Shown here piece by piece: positions 1-11,214 of a stretch of DNA of 64,000 bases. Position 1 is the first letter of the stretch; each line of letters begins with the position of its first letter. The DNA is taken from assembly GCA_016859345.1 (NCBI GenBank), contig CM029120.1, forward strand, positions 20,979,001-21,043,000. The letters are read 5' to 3'. A program made the translations under genes and the position numbers. The notes beneath the pieces were generated by a model that was not told the DNA's origin, did not search any database, and worked only from the letters and a program-made list of their open reading frames with translations. The DNA comes from Istiophorus platypterus. Lineage: Eukaryota > Chordata > Actinopteri > Istiophoriformes > Istiophoridae.

Positions 1-486
1 TCCACATGCTGCAGACCACAATAAAAGCTGCCATTCCTGCTTCCTGGGGCTGTGCAAAGAAAAATTTCACCCCAAGCTTTCTCCCTGTCACAGCAGGGTC
101 TGTTTGTGCAACACAGGTGCACCTGACAAGCTGCTGAAGTACTTTTGTTCCTTATAGCCTTTTGTCAACCTAATAAGAAATGACACACAGAGAGTTTCCT
201 TTAAAGAGCTGGCAGACTGAGCACACACACCCTATCACTCTAACCAAATATCACATCATATCCCCATCAAAACATCACACATCCATCACACATTTTAACC
301 TCTTAAAGTGATAAATTATTGGTAATTTAGAGGTGGCATCCACTAAAAATAATAATCTTGAGGTTGATAATTGGTTTTAATCTCCTTATTTATATGTAAA
401 TCATAAGGTATCTGTGAAAATTCAGTCTTCGTCAAATCTCATCTTCCCCCTGTTGTGCAGTGCAGGAGCGAAATTTGGTTATTAGC

Positions 487-523
487 AATAATTGATAATT
501 ATCAAAAATAATTATCAATTATT
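487..523. repeat. AT-rich perfect palindrome, 16-bp arms
   Basis: The arm at 487-502 (AATAATTGATAATTAT) is followed by a 5-base loop and its exact reverse complement at 508-523. It lies in the AT-rich tail of the LTR-like block and would form a stable hairpin in single-stranded DNA or RNA. Confidence 0.9.
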
Positions 524-625
524 ATTAGAATGAAATTATCTTGTTAATCGAAATTTATAATAAACCAGACACCACCAGGAAAACCCAGACCAATAACCAA
601 ATATTGGATCTAGTCTCAAAGGGGT

Positions 626-677
626 GTTCACTTAGAAATGCCAATATTTAGGAAATATTGGTATTTCTAGAGTGAAC
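626..677. repeat. Near-perfect 52-bp hairpin, about 24-bp arms
   Basis: The left arm starting GTTCACTTAGAAATGCC at 626 pairs with the right arm ending CTAGAGTGAAC at 677. The loop is about 3 bases, and there is one single-base gap plus one G/A difference. It sits about 100 bp downstream, on the minus strand, of the AATAAA hexamer of the LTR-like block. It may be a structured R/U5 hairpin or an old palindromic insertion. Confidence 0.9.
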
Positions 678-765
678 AGAGAAGGAGTGGACCGTCAACC
701 AGCTTTGTACCACAATATGTGAACAGAAAAACATCAGGGCAACTTCTCTTTAAAAGACAACAGGA

Positions 766-771
766 TTTATT
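766..771 (-). promoter_or_regulatory. AATAAA polyadenylation hexamer of the LTR-like block
   Basis: TTTATT on the plus strand reads AATAAA on the minus strand. It precedes a stretch with TGTTGTC and a later GTTCACATATTGTGG, compatible with a downstream GT-rich element. A role in polyadenylation is inferred from its place in an LTR-like layout. Confidence 0.35.
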
Positions 772-882
772 AACATCAGTAACATCAACTTCCAATTAAT
801 ATCACTTCTGTCTAACAGATCATACACTACTCATCATACACTACTACTACTGGCTACCAACTACAGATGACAACAAGTATAG

Positions 883-889
883 GTGTGTG

Positions 890-930
<41 letters not shown>

Positions 931-938
931 TTGTGTGC
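883..938. repeat. (GT)n microsatellite with two TTG interruptions
   Basis: A dinucleotide GT run of roughly 56 bases, broken at two places by an extra T. It explains the poly-(His/Thr) frames on the other strand. Confidence 0.97.
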
Positions 939-1137
939 CTGAGGGGAGGCGGAACAAGATGGCGGACGTGACTTCTTATGGTCACGTCACGTGAGGGTTG
1001 GCCAGAAGGAAGTCTGTGGAGTGTAATGGCGGCTCGCCGGTAACATGTGACTTCACAAAAGGAAGAAGAGCTGAGTGGGAAGTTAAAACTTCCCTGCACT
1101 CAGGGGTTTGTATAAGAATGTGTGTGTGTGTGTTAGT

Positions 1138-1195
1138 AAAGAAAGAAAAGAGGTAGAAAAAGGAAAGAGGTAGAAAAAGAAAAGAGGTAGAAGGG
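1138..1195. repeat. GA-rich minisatellite, about 18-bp unit, three copies
   Basis: The unit AAAGAGGTAGAAAAAGG recurs three times in slightly varied form. It directly follows a short (GT)n run at 1119-1133 and lies inside the LTR-like block. Confidence 0.8.
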
Positions 1196-1907
1196 TTCAG
1201 CAGCAACGTTCTGGCGATCGTGATCAAGAGACAGTATTTATCTGTGTGACGCAGAAACTCACTCAGCTCAGCTGATGAGCGCTGTGAGTCTGGACCTTTA
1301 ACTAACAGCAGTAAGTACTGGTCTCGATCGCGAGTGCAGAGCAAGACATAAGTTGATCCGCTGCAGACGGATCGAATTATAGTTCACTCAAGTCTGGTAA
1401 CATAAGTGAACAAATAGCAGCAACAGCACAAACAATATCTTCACAATATTGTAACAGCAGCAGTTTAACACACACTAATTGCTAACATCTGCCCAGAGCT
1501 ATAAGCCTCTTACTCTCTTGCTGCTGAAGTGATGTGTTTAGTTCGTCCTCAGTGTCCTTTGTGCAGGTGAGGAGGCGTTGGTTAGCGGCTATCAGTGGCT
1601 AACGTGTCTTCTCGGTGAGATGACTTGTCTTCAGCGAGGCAAACTGATTCTTGCTCACGGCAGAGAATTAGTGAGTTGACTTTGAAAGAAGTAAGGTCTG
1701 TGTTTCTTCTTATTGTTCTTGAAACAGGTAGGACTTGTTAACTATCAGGTTTCGCATTCGCAGGCATCCGGGCGAGAAGGTCGATCCGTGGTCTCGAACC
1801 GGGCTGTACCGTGTTTTCTCAACACACGGGGGGAGAGCGGAGATCAGCTCGACCAGCGAGGGAAATCCTCAGGCCTGATAGTTAGTCGTGCACACATGAA
1901 ACTCCTA

Positions 1908-1953
1908 CCTAGGACTAGAACGTTCACCACGTGGGATGGGGTCTAGTCTTAGG
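1908..1953. repeat. Imperfect inverted repeat enclosing a palindromic E-box
   Basis: CCTAGGACTAGAA at 1908-1920 and GTCTAGTCTTAGG at 1941-1953 are imperfect reverse complements. The spacer contains the 8-bp palindrome CCACGTGG (1927-1934), a canonical E-box for bHLH-ZIP factors. The setting is CpG-rich, consistent with promoter-like sequence. Confidence 0.7.
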
Positions 1954-2026
1954 ACTGACCCTGGCGGATTTCACCCAATGGGAGCCGCGGATTTTGGGGG
2001 AACGCCGCTGATAAGCTGAAGTTGCA

Positions 2027-2098
2027 TGTGTTGGGGGGTCGCTCATCTGGTCAGCTGGTCAGCTGACGCTGCGTGTTGGGGGGGTTGCTCAGCTGAGT
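2027..2098. repeat. Imperfect tandem duplication, G-rich/CAGCTG unit
   Basis: A unit of the form TGTTGGGGGG, then TCGCTCA, then CAGCTG occurs twice: about 2029-2066 and 2072-2096. The second copy is shorter and slightly diverged. It contains several CAGCTG E-box palindromes and marks the right edge of the CpG-rich block. Confidence 0.6.
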
Positions 2099-2109
2099 TC
2101 TTTGCCTCC

Positions 2110-3840
2110 CTCGGTTATCATCACGTGGCCTTAGCTGAGTTCCAGGTTTAGGTGTGCATGTAGACCTTCTATTCTATGGTCTGTTGTGAGGCACAACACC
2201 CCTTTTTCACAGAATTCTGCTCTGTCTCTTAGTGTTATATCTGAGCAGATAACAGCAGGATCTGTTAACAGGTGCCATTGAAATGTGTCAGAAGTACCTG
2301 CACTGGGTTGGCAAACTGCAGCTGACACTTGAGCCAAAAGGTGTTCCCCAATGGGAAACTGAGTGCTATGATTTGTTACCATTTCATAATTAATAAAAAT
2401 ATTCCAATTGATATGGTATCATATACCTATTGTATATACTGTGTATGGCTGGTTAGATGTGATATATATATATATGTACTTTAATTTAAAAATTAAAGAA
2501 TATCAGAGTAATAAAATGCAGTAATTCTCTGAGCCAAACTCTTCTGACTTTATAACATATATAAATCTTATTTCACATCAGTCACATAAGGCAACTAGCA
2601 TGCTATATTTTTTGTTGTCATTAAACCAAGTGATAAAACTGGATTGTGATAAGACTGTGTTTTGGAACATTTTAATTCACATATGTTAGTGCACCAGTCA
2701 GGATTCAGTAATATTTCATTTAAGCCTTACATAATGTTCAGATCAAATTTGACCTGTTCTGAAATTTGACAGTAGTAAAATACCCTAAAAAGTTTTGTAC
2801 ATTGATGCTTTTCTGGGTCAAATTTGACCCTGTATACATTGAAATGGATTTTAGACAAATCAAGGAAAATTGTGGTTTTAGGGAATCTTGAATCTGTAAA
2901 AGTCTAAATGACATGTCTGTGTGCATTTTATGGGACAGTGGTGAGAGAGTTCAAGGGGACCATGACAATGTCACCAGAACTGTCTGTGTTTGAACCACAT
3001 TTACCCAGGTAGAGGTAGAGGTATTGTTTTTATTGATGGACTAATTAATCATTGCTTCAATGTACACGTGCTATTGGTTGTGATATCAATGGTCATATTC
3101 TGATCAGATTCTCCTTATTCTTCACTTCCATACATTGGAAGTGTTTCCCCTGAAAACACATCCCAGTGCAAAAAACAGTGGATTCAATAAACAAGAAGAT
3201 AGATAGAATAATAAAAATGTTTTCCCCCTTTTCATTTTCTTGCAGGTTGCTGTCCTTTCTGCCAGTTAATGCATAGCAAGCCAAGAAAAAATTTGAAAAA
3301 AGTTTTGGGCAGCCTGTGATACACATTCTAGTTATGCGTGGAACATGCAAGTATATCCTGGGAGGCCAGCTGGGGGCGCTCCGGAGAGAAAAGAAGGTAT
3401 GCGAGGTGTGTTAGAGATGACAGAGGGGCTAAGAACGCGAAGGAGAGGACCAAATTTTGATGCTTTTTATGAGAGGATTCTTGGCCCTGCTGAAGATTGA
3501 CCCAGACCATACTGTGAAAGCATGAAATATGAACAGTATGTAAGAGTTAAATGTGATGATAACAGTGGGGTTGTTTGCTCATATTGCCAGGCCACTGTCA
3601 ATCAAATCTGATCAAACCACACCCACATGATCCTGCTGAAGCAGACTGAGATTTTGAAACATTAGCTTTGCTGAATAATTAATGTAGTAGAGAAATAATT
3701 GTGTATCCCAGAGCGTTAAAGCAGTATTAATTGTTTTTTGGCCACTCAGGGGTAGCAACAAGCTGTAAACACAACTCTGACATATTATGGCCTCAAAAAG
3801 TTGATCTGGCGATCATGTTAGCAAACAATTTAGACATGAG
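2110..3840. other. Gene-free stretch, no feature recognised
   Basis: AT-rich sequence with a short (TA)n run near 2462-2475. The open frames here are short, start at arbitrary ATGs and show no domain or codon pattern I recognise. Confidence 0.6.
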
Positions 3841-3853
3841 GCTGATATACACC

Positions 3854-3903
3854 GATCAGCCCCAGCATTAAAACCACTTAATGGTTTAATGTCGTGGCTG
3901 ATC
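3854..3903. mobile_element. Mini-palindrome of two fused Tc1/mariner-type termini
   Basis: GATCAGCCCCAGCATTAAAACC at the left pairs with GGTTTAATGTCGTGGCTGATC at the right, with only about seven bases between. The arm resembles the terminal repeat of a fish Tc1/mariner-like element family (CCGATCAGCC followed by A-rich CATTAAAACCAC, recalled from memory). Two inverted termini with essentially no interior suggest an extreme internal deletion or a hairpin-type MITE. Confidence 0.6.
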
Positions 3904-3909
3904 AATGCA

Positions 3910-5110
3910 TTATCAATGGCAATAGTATCATTCATTTTTAGTAGTTTTTCTGTCCTCTTAACCCCTGAGGAAAAATATCCGTCTCTTTTGCTGCTAAATG
4001 AGAATGCTGAGACAACAGTAAGTTGTTGGGTGGAAATCCAAAAAAGTAAACTGAAAGAGGCAAATAAAGACCTCGCAGAGAGGAGAACTGCTGAGCTGGG
4101 TGCTGATTCTCTCATTTATATAACACAGCTGTTTGATTCAAAAAATTAAAAAAAAACATATATTGTTTAGCACAGTTTTAAGATAGTTTTCAGAGCCATT
4201 GAATATAGTCCATAGTTATACAGTAGAGTTTCATTAAAAAACGTGGTTAAGTAATCATTGAAAGAGATGAACAGTGTAGTTTTTAGCACATAATACTCAA
4301 ACAGGAGAAAATAGTGCAATTATGCGAGACTATATTTAGCTGCAGATTAAAACACAGTTGCTGCTGCAGGACTTTATATGTGGTACGGACTTAAAAAAAA
4401 AAAAGCTGTGTTGATTGTAATGAATGAATGTAACCCAGTTTAACAGTGTGGCTCACTGTTTGCAGTAGCTTTGGGACAGCAAAGGAGCTTTATGTCACAG
4501 AGGATTAACATATATCAGCCTTTGGATACACAGACAGTACTTTTCAATAGGATCAGTCATTGTAGGTTTTGATAAATTTACAATTAGATAACTGTACAAT
4601 AATGCCAACTTATCTGTTAAAGTAGAGTCATGCTCTGAGCCAGATTTCCTTTATTTGAATTTCATAAATTTCACGTCAGAGTTGTCAGATGACATTTAGC
4701 CCATGCTTAGGAAAAAAATATGTCAGACTAACCTGAGGAATTTTTTCAGAGATTTTTAAGGGGAAAGCTGTGGATGGAGCCGTTGATCAAGAAAAATGGT
4801 TCAGTCCTTTTTTGAAATGCTGAGTCACTAAAGGGCTCATCATTGATTGCAAATAATGTTAAATGCATTTTTTGTCCTTATTGACGCCCTCCATCATCAT
4901 TAAATACAAGACAGTTGGGTAATATTAGATAACGCTATGTTTTGTTCATACATGAAAATAGTTACAGCAGATTGTAAAAAGCCTTATACTTTCCCCTTAA
5001 CCTCCTACCAGCTGCTGAAAAATAGAAAAGCTTAAAATTTATTTTCTTTACCTCCAATAAGTCAATAAAATAACAACTTAACTTACCTGTTCCTTAGCTC
5101 ATTCATCTTT
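3910..5110. other. Gene-free stretch, one unrecognised 86-codon frame
   Basis: An open frame on the plus strand at 3889-4149 overlaps the fused-terminus palindrome and encodes no recognised domain. It is probably chance. The remainder is AT-rich sequence with a poly-A run near 4393-4404. Confidence 0.5.
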
Positions 5111-5419
5111 CACTAGGTAATTCTACATTTCAACTCCATCTCCTTTTAATCCCCATTTTCCAAATAAACCTTTCCATTTCCTCAGCACATTTCCAGTTTT
5201 TCTCATGTTTTTCAGATTGGATGTGTCCAGGACACTGACAGACAAGGACACTCTGGGGAGATAAAAATAATTATGATAATGAGGGCAACTTTTCATACTA
5301 TTGAATGGTTTCTCGTGTAGAAGAGTTTGGCTACATTTCAATATAGGCCCCTCAACTCCTTCGAGTAGAATGATTAAAATAGTCATAGCACTGAATGTAG
5401 TGTACAGCTCGAAGAAATT

Positions 5420-5865
5420 GAGTTTTTTTCTTTGAGTTGTACACTGTATGACAGTATTTGAGTGTTCATCAATTGTTTTTCTGACCTCAGATGTTTCTTC
5501 TTCGATTGCCTCTCTGTCTTTTTTTGACACTTCTATTAACAGTAGCATCAGAACAGAGGAGCATTTATTGAGAATGGCTTCCTTTCTGTCTCTCAAGTTC
5601 TTGTCATTCCTCAATAAGCTGGGAATGTCTTAATCCTTGGACCTCTGGGGATTAATCCTTTTCTCCAATAACTCGATAACTGTGCTGAGTTCAGGTGGAG
5701 TCTGGTGTCTTTTTCCAGGAGGTGTCTGAGGTCTCTGTAGGCCTTGTCGGGATTGTGCAGGTTGACTCTACCACCAGGTAAATCATTCATCAATAATGCA
5801 GCTGTGACAATCTGCTGTCCCTCTTCATGCGACAAAGAACAGGTACTCTCCATTTTGAGTTTCAT
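5420..5865 (-). pseudogene. Decayed retroelement-type ORF, frame-broken
   Basis: Two minus-strand frames abut. The upstream one (5865-5611, 84 codons) ends with a KGLIPRGPRIKTFPAY stretch and a stop. The next (from 5614) starts in another frame with a segment containing ILNKCSSVLMLLLIEVSKK and a Lys/Glu-rich, probably coiled-coil stretch. The order '(I/V)PRG-R-I...P' followed by 'W-(5-8)-CS--LM-L-I' is one I associate with the N-terminal ORF of repetitive retroelements in fish and amphibians. The exact family (Penelope/Neptune-like, DIRS or other) is not resolved. Continuity of the motif across the break implies a frameshift and stop in a formerly single ORF. It is non-functional as it stands. 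Confidence 0.5.
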
Positions 5866-5899
5866 TTACCAAAGGTTTGACACAGAGAGGTGACCGTTG

Positions 5900-8800
5900 T
5901 GCAGCTCCATACATGCACATCCCTAATGCTTGTCAGAATCAAATACATGTTGGGTGAGTAGAAGTGCTTCATGCAGTCAAATTGAATATTTTTGAGGTGC
6001 TCTTTGGATGTGATATGTGTAGAATAATAACAGTTGATACCAGATAATTTTTCTGGACAAGCATATAAACAGACAAAGGGGTGTGCTATGGGGGCTTGTT
6101 CTAGCCCCTCTCATGCAGGTCTATACCTAGGTAATTGGGAAGAAGACTTTGATGACGTTAGTTTGTTTTGGTCTCGGTCAGAGGCAGAGCTCAAGCTTTC
6201 CATACCGTTTTGATTTGTAACACTACCACACATCAAGCTCTCTAGATTACAGCAAGAAAACCTTGCATTTCTTAAATCTTATAATCTTTAAAGATAATCA
6301 AGGGACTTTGCATCTATGTATGTGCAATATATAATGCACTATCTTCATGAGTGCTATATCTGTAGAGAGTGCAGTATCTTCATTTCATCTCTTTTGCCTT
6401 TGTTATCAGTCCTGTAGCCATCATTTTATCATTTCAATATTAAACTGTCACTTTCAACTCATCACTGACAACTATGTTATTCTATTTTGCACTGTCATAT
6501 CCATGTCTATAGTTGCACTGTGTAAAATATATTTTTTTCAATTTTATAAAGGTATATCTTTTATTGAATTGTGGTGTCTGATATCCATACATAGAAAACA
6601 CTCACAACGAGTGCAACGAGGTGAAGCTGTTGTTGAACTGTCCAACAAATTATGTATTTATAATGTATTATGTGTTCAGCTTTATCTTCTCAAATCAACT
6701 AGCAGAAAAACTGTTATATTTCAACAGGGGTAATTCCAGGATATTTCTAAATGATATGTTACATTGAGGGACCAAATATCAGTCAGGAGTCTTGGTCCCC
6801 CAGACCAAGGGATTCTTATTCTATAAGAAATAAATACAGCATTGAACATCGGGCACAATTTTCAGGCTCTTGTTCTGTGCCCTGTCTCCTAATATAGGTG
6901 ATATTTCATAAAAAGTAGCACTGAGTGTACTCTAGCCCAATGGCCCGGCCAAGGCACCTGGGGGGATGCAATTATATTTCAGTAGGTTAGTGCCATCCCA
7001 TGCCCCCCTTTAGACACATACCTGTATTTCAACTCTGAGACCAGATTTTATCTTGGAAAAGGGAATTTTATCATATATCAAAACATTACAGACAACAGAG
7101 CCAGCAGTGAGTTGCGAAAGGGCTTGCTGGGATAAGATTGTTCTCCCCGGACAGCGGCACAAATCGACTGGCCAGTCATCTCAGGAGCGGGGCAGCGAAC
7201 TTTGAAAACGCCTGAGCAAATTCCCAAACAGGCATATTTGGATACACTGATCACATATTTTAAATGTAAATGATTTCTTTTACGCCTGAAAAAATATCAA
7301 ATGAAGTGATATAATGAAAATCCTAGGATTTAAATTGTTACAGCCTCGAGTCTGGCTCAAAATCTCCAGCATTGCCACTTGTTAATAATTTAAAAAAGAG
7401 TGCCTTGCAGTTTTCCTGGATTTTTATGTGGCTCATCTAAAGAGAAATTCAAACAAACTCAATCTGAGTCCAAGAAACAGTCCTACCAAAACAGTTTTTA
7501 GCCTTTTAGCCTAACTGAGAACATTATTCTGTATGTTACATGCAGTGAGTGCTCGCCTTTTCAGTTAACTAACCCACTAAAGCTACTTCCTTCATAAACT
7601 ACAGTAGCGAGTGCATTTAATTTGTCTCATCCTTGTTCTGTACTGCATATTTATATATCACCACAGTTTAAACTCTGGTAACATTAGGTAAAGAATTTTA
7701 GCTAGAAGTTAATGTTAACAGCAAACACTATGCTACTTAGACAGATGCACGCTGATGTTCCAGATAGCATTAACAAGATAACTTTGTTAGTATAGGGCAA
7801 AATGATTTGGTTACTGTTAAACAGCTACAGATTTATATTTTTATCTTCCCAATAATTACCGTTAAATAAAACTTTTTTCCCCTGTATTCAGTTATATTTT
7901 GTCTGATAACATTTTACTACTTTCTATCATATTCTGAATTGTCTATTTTCTGTATTGTCTTTAAGCTAAAAAAAAAAAAAAAATCAATCAATAACAAGGA
8001 GCCCAGTTCCACATTTATCCTCGGAGCAAGAAACAATAATTACCAGGAAAGTGTCCTTTTTATCCAAAGTTTAAACAGGACACAGAGTGTTTACAGTTTA
8101 AAGGCACAGTTTCATCAATGTGAGAAACTTTGTCCATACTGTGGTTCTACCATGCACATTAATTTTTACTTATTGCACATTTGCATTTTATACATTTTTC
8201 TATTCAATAACTGTGTATTTATTATCAATTCTAAGTAGTTTTCACTTTTTACTTAATTAGTTACTTTAGTGACTGAATGTAGAACAGTTGGTACAAAGCA
8301 ATTTCTCTGTGAGGATAAATAAAGTTTTTCTGAATTTTTCTGATTCTAATAATAAAAGAAGTAGATATCAGTACAACTGCTTCACAACCTTTGAGTCCCA
8401 TGAAGTCATCCAAACTGCTTGCTCCTTTTTTCAGTCAAAACCATGTTTTTACATGCTTGAGAGACAACATTTAAAGACAGGAAATCCTTTTCATGGCTGT
8501 GTGTTTTGCCTTTGGGTAATATATACTCAGGAATACTAATGTGCCTCAGTTTAAAAACAGCATAAACATTGATTGTGGTTAAATAGATTATACATGTACA
8601 TTCCTGCACAGACTTCCAATTTTGAACAAATTCCTACACAGGAAGCTTTTTACACTCTATCAGCTGTAGCATTTGGAGGCCATTTACCATTGTCTTGGCT
8701 ATGACAAATACCAAAGTATGGTGGTCACACGTAAACAAAAACTTCAAGACATGCTTCATGTGACCACAGACATTTCACTGCTGCTCCTGTAGGGTTGGGG

Positions 8801-9690
8801 TGGGGATGCAGACACACTTCCAGACAAAGCAAAGTTCAATACACTCAACAAGGGTCTCTCAAATTTTAAAATGTCCCATTCCTGAGGCTGATTTAGGTCC
8901 TCACAGCTCTTCTGGTTCTCTGTGTGAGTTTAAAATAACAAGCTTCATCCTGCTAGCGGTCTTTCTCACAGGCTTTTATTCTGTCTCAGGAGGTCTATAG
9001 GCTACAAATCAAAGGGAAATATTTGGAACTAGGTAATCTTGGGGTCAGGTTGCCATGGGTCACAGGAGTATGGGAAAGCAAATTACTCACAACATAGATG
9101 TGGATTTAGTTTGACAAAAAAGAAGTAAAAACATGATTCTGAATGCAACACTCTTATTTGTGTAACAATTAAGGAGTTTTATAATCAGTTAATCTGGTCA
9201 CAAGTGTAAAGTAATTAAATAAAATTATGTTCATCATAAATATTTGCCTATTAAACAAATTACCAAAAGCTGAATTCTCCTAGACTCACAATTACTGAAA
9301 TCACTGATCATTTGGTTGATAATAAGCAGCTTGTAAAGCCCACCAAATCTCACTACAACATTAACTGTCTGAATGATAGTGAAGATATGAAGGCAAAAAA
9401 AAAACCCCAAAAACCCCAGGCAGTTTTTTTTTCTTTCTCGGGGCCTGAATTCTATATTAATGGTCTTGTGTAACCAATAAATGTAATATGCATCCTAAAT
9501 TGTGAGAGAGGCAGTGTAAATTTACTTTTTTTTGTTACTTTTTGTTTGTTTGTTTACTTTTTTACTAATCTATCTTTTTTTAATTGTCCACAGTATTACA
9601 CAAAAGTACTGAACGGATTTGCAGCAAAATTTTGGTGTGAATCCAGTTAAAGGGGCAGATCTGGAAATATTTTTTATTGCTTCCCTTAAC
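5900..9690. other. Gene-free stretch, mostly unrecognised AT-rich DNA
   Basis: No coding or RNA gene is supported. A poly-A tract lies at 7968-7983. A small CpG-richer patch at about 7100-7220 stands out from the AT-rich surroundings and may be a remnant of older repeat DNA. The 128-codon frame at 6347-6733 has no recognisable domain. Confidence 0.5.
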
Positions 9691-9794
9691 ATTGCGAGAT
9701 GGGACATTTTCAACTTTTTAGTCAATTTCTCAGGTTACAGCTTTTCATTTTCAACACCCCCCCCCCAAAAAATGGTGAAATAATGCAAACACAA

Positions 9795-11213
9795 ATGTAC
9801 CCTAGACATAATTATTGGCACCCTTCATTAATATTTGGCTGCAGAAACTTTGGCAAAAATAATGGCATCAAAATGTTTCTTGTAGCATCTAGAAGCTTCT
9901 TGCATCTGTCTGCTGGTCTGCTGCCTCACTTCCATTGCTATGTGTTCAAGCTCTTTTAAGTTTGGAGGAATTATTTTTGCAATGGCAGATGCAATGGAGA
10001 GATTTCATTCTCTCCAAAGGTTTTCAGTGGAGTTTAGGTCAGGACTCAGTGCTGGTCAGTTTAAAACAGCCATCTTTTCCTTTTCAACCATTTTGTTGTG
10101 CGGCTAGATGTTTGCTTTGGGTTGTTGTCCCTCTGGAGGATCCTAGACCTTCACCTCAAACCTAGCTTTCTAACACTGAATAACACATTTAGCTCTAAAA
10201 CACTTTGATAATCTTCATTTAATACATTCAATGCCTCCAGTACCAGGGGCAGTAGAGCAGCCCCACAGCCTGATAGAACCTCCTCCATGTTCTACTGTAG
10301 GTAGCGTGTTCTTTTCCTCATGGGCTTCATTTGTTGCCTATAAATAAATTGATGCAGTGAATTCACACAGAGCTTTACTTTGGTTTCATCTGTCCATATA
10401 ATATTATCTCAGAAAGACTGTGGCTTATCTGCGAAAGTTTTAGTAAACAACATTAGTCTTGCCTTTTTGTGCCTCTCTTTCATTAGTGGTGTCCTCCTTG
10501 GTCTTCGCCCATGGAGTCCCACTTGGTTTAATGTGTGGTGTATGGTCTGAGTTGAAACCACCTCTCCAGATTGATCCAGATCAGCCTGAAACTATTCAGG
10601 TGTTCTGCATGATGTTTTTTTCAAAAGTTAAACAAACCCTTGAAGACTTCTCACACTGATTTTCCTGGAAGCGTCTTAACGGTTTTATGAATGTGAAACT
10701 TCAATATAACATTACAAACTGTTGAAACAGGGGTTTTGTCAATTGCTTTGTAGCCTTTGGAATTATTAGGTTTTATAATAACTGTATTCCTGAGGCTCTC
10801 AGACAGCTGTCTTTTCTTTGTCGTTATGAAAAATAAACTGGAAACAACTGCTCCCTTTTCATGCAATAAAGCCATCATTCATTGGTTAATTATGGACATG
10901 TGAACATTGAAAATTGAGTACAGGTAAGCTTAATTTGTTTTTGTTGTTTTTGTTTTTTTTGAGGAACTAATTTAAATTCATCAACAGGGTGCAAACATTT
11001 GTATCAAGCATACATTTTATATCTGTATTTTTATTTAACTATATGGAAGTAATTTTTGTTGTTGTTCAGTAACTTTTGAAATTTTATTATTTATTCTATT
11101 TGATCAAATATTCATATTTCACAAAAAATGGTTAATTTGCATCATTGCTGAAGATAATCTGAATTCTGTGTGTAAAAATTCAGGGGTGCCAATAATTTCA
11201 ACCAGGACTGTAT
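9795..11213 (-). mobile_element. Tc1-like DNA transposon, complete but inactive
   Basis: Inverted termini flank the element. The right end (11181-11213) reads ATTATTGGCACCCCTG on the minus strand and begins with the Tc1-type TACAGTCCTGG. The left end (about 9795-9826) carries the diverged counterpart with ATTATTGGCACCC. The length, about 1.4 kb, is normal for a Tc1 element. The interior on the minus strand encodes a broken transposase with recognisable DDE blocks. A TA target duplication fits the right end; the left end is too diverged to be sure. Confidence 0.85.
9950..10878 (-). pseudogene. Tc1-like transposase pseudogene
   Basis: The transposase would cut and paste the element at TA sites. 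The 5' part (10878-10651) encodes an N-terminal DNA-binding stretch with LSESLRNTVI and SKGYKAI segments, typical of the first helix-turn-helix of Tc1 transposases. Downstream, in shifting frames, WTDETK (about 10398-10384), a Gly/Leu block near 10295-10257, DNNPKQ (about 10137-10104) and SPDLNSTENLW (about 10052-10010) mark the three acidic catalytic positions. All three acidic residues are still readable, but stops and frameshifts separate them. Strong divergence from an intact gene suggests an old insertion. Confidence 0.8.
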
Positions 11214-11214
11214 G

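Larger units (their letters stand above)
1..2110 (-). mobile_element. LTR-retroelement-like sequence (possible ERV/LTR fragment)
   Basis: Read on the minus strand this block has the layout of a long terminal repeat. A CpG-rich, promoter-like part (about 2100 to 950) holds an ATTGG box at 1976, a CCACGTGG E-box at 1927-1934, a CACGTGA element near 990 and an AAGATGGCGG-type motif near 957-966. It is followed by an AATAAA polyadenylation hexamer at 771-766, a GT-bearing downstream stretch, and an AT-rich tail with palindromes. The AT-rich tail resembles a dispersed teleost LTR sequence I recall, which is inference from memory. No gag, pol or env frame is visible, so a solo LTR or LTR plus leader is most likely. 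The ends are not defined: no matching TG/CA ends or target duplication were found, and the left side may run out of the window. A host CpG-island promoter for 950-2100 is the main alternative. Confidence 0.4.

Noticed and set aside
982..1344. 120-codon minus-strand frame in the LTR-like block
   Set aside because: Crosses the GT and GA simple repeats and has no gag-, pol- or env-like motif.
6347..6733. 128-codon plus-strand frame, hydrophobic
   Set aside because: AT-rich frame with no recognised motif, no splice or promoter context; probably chance.
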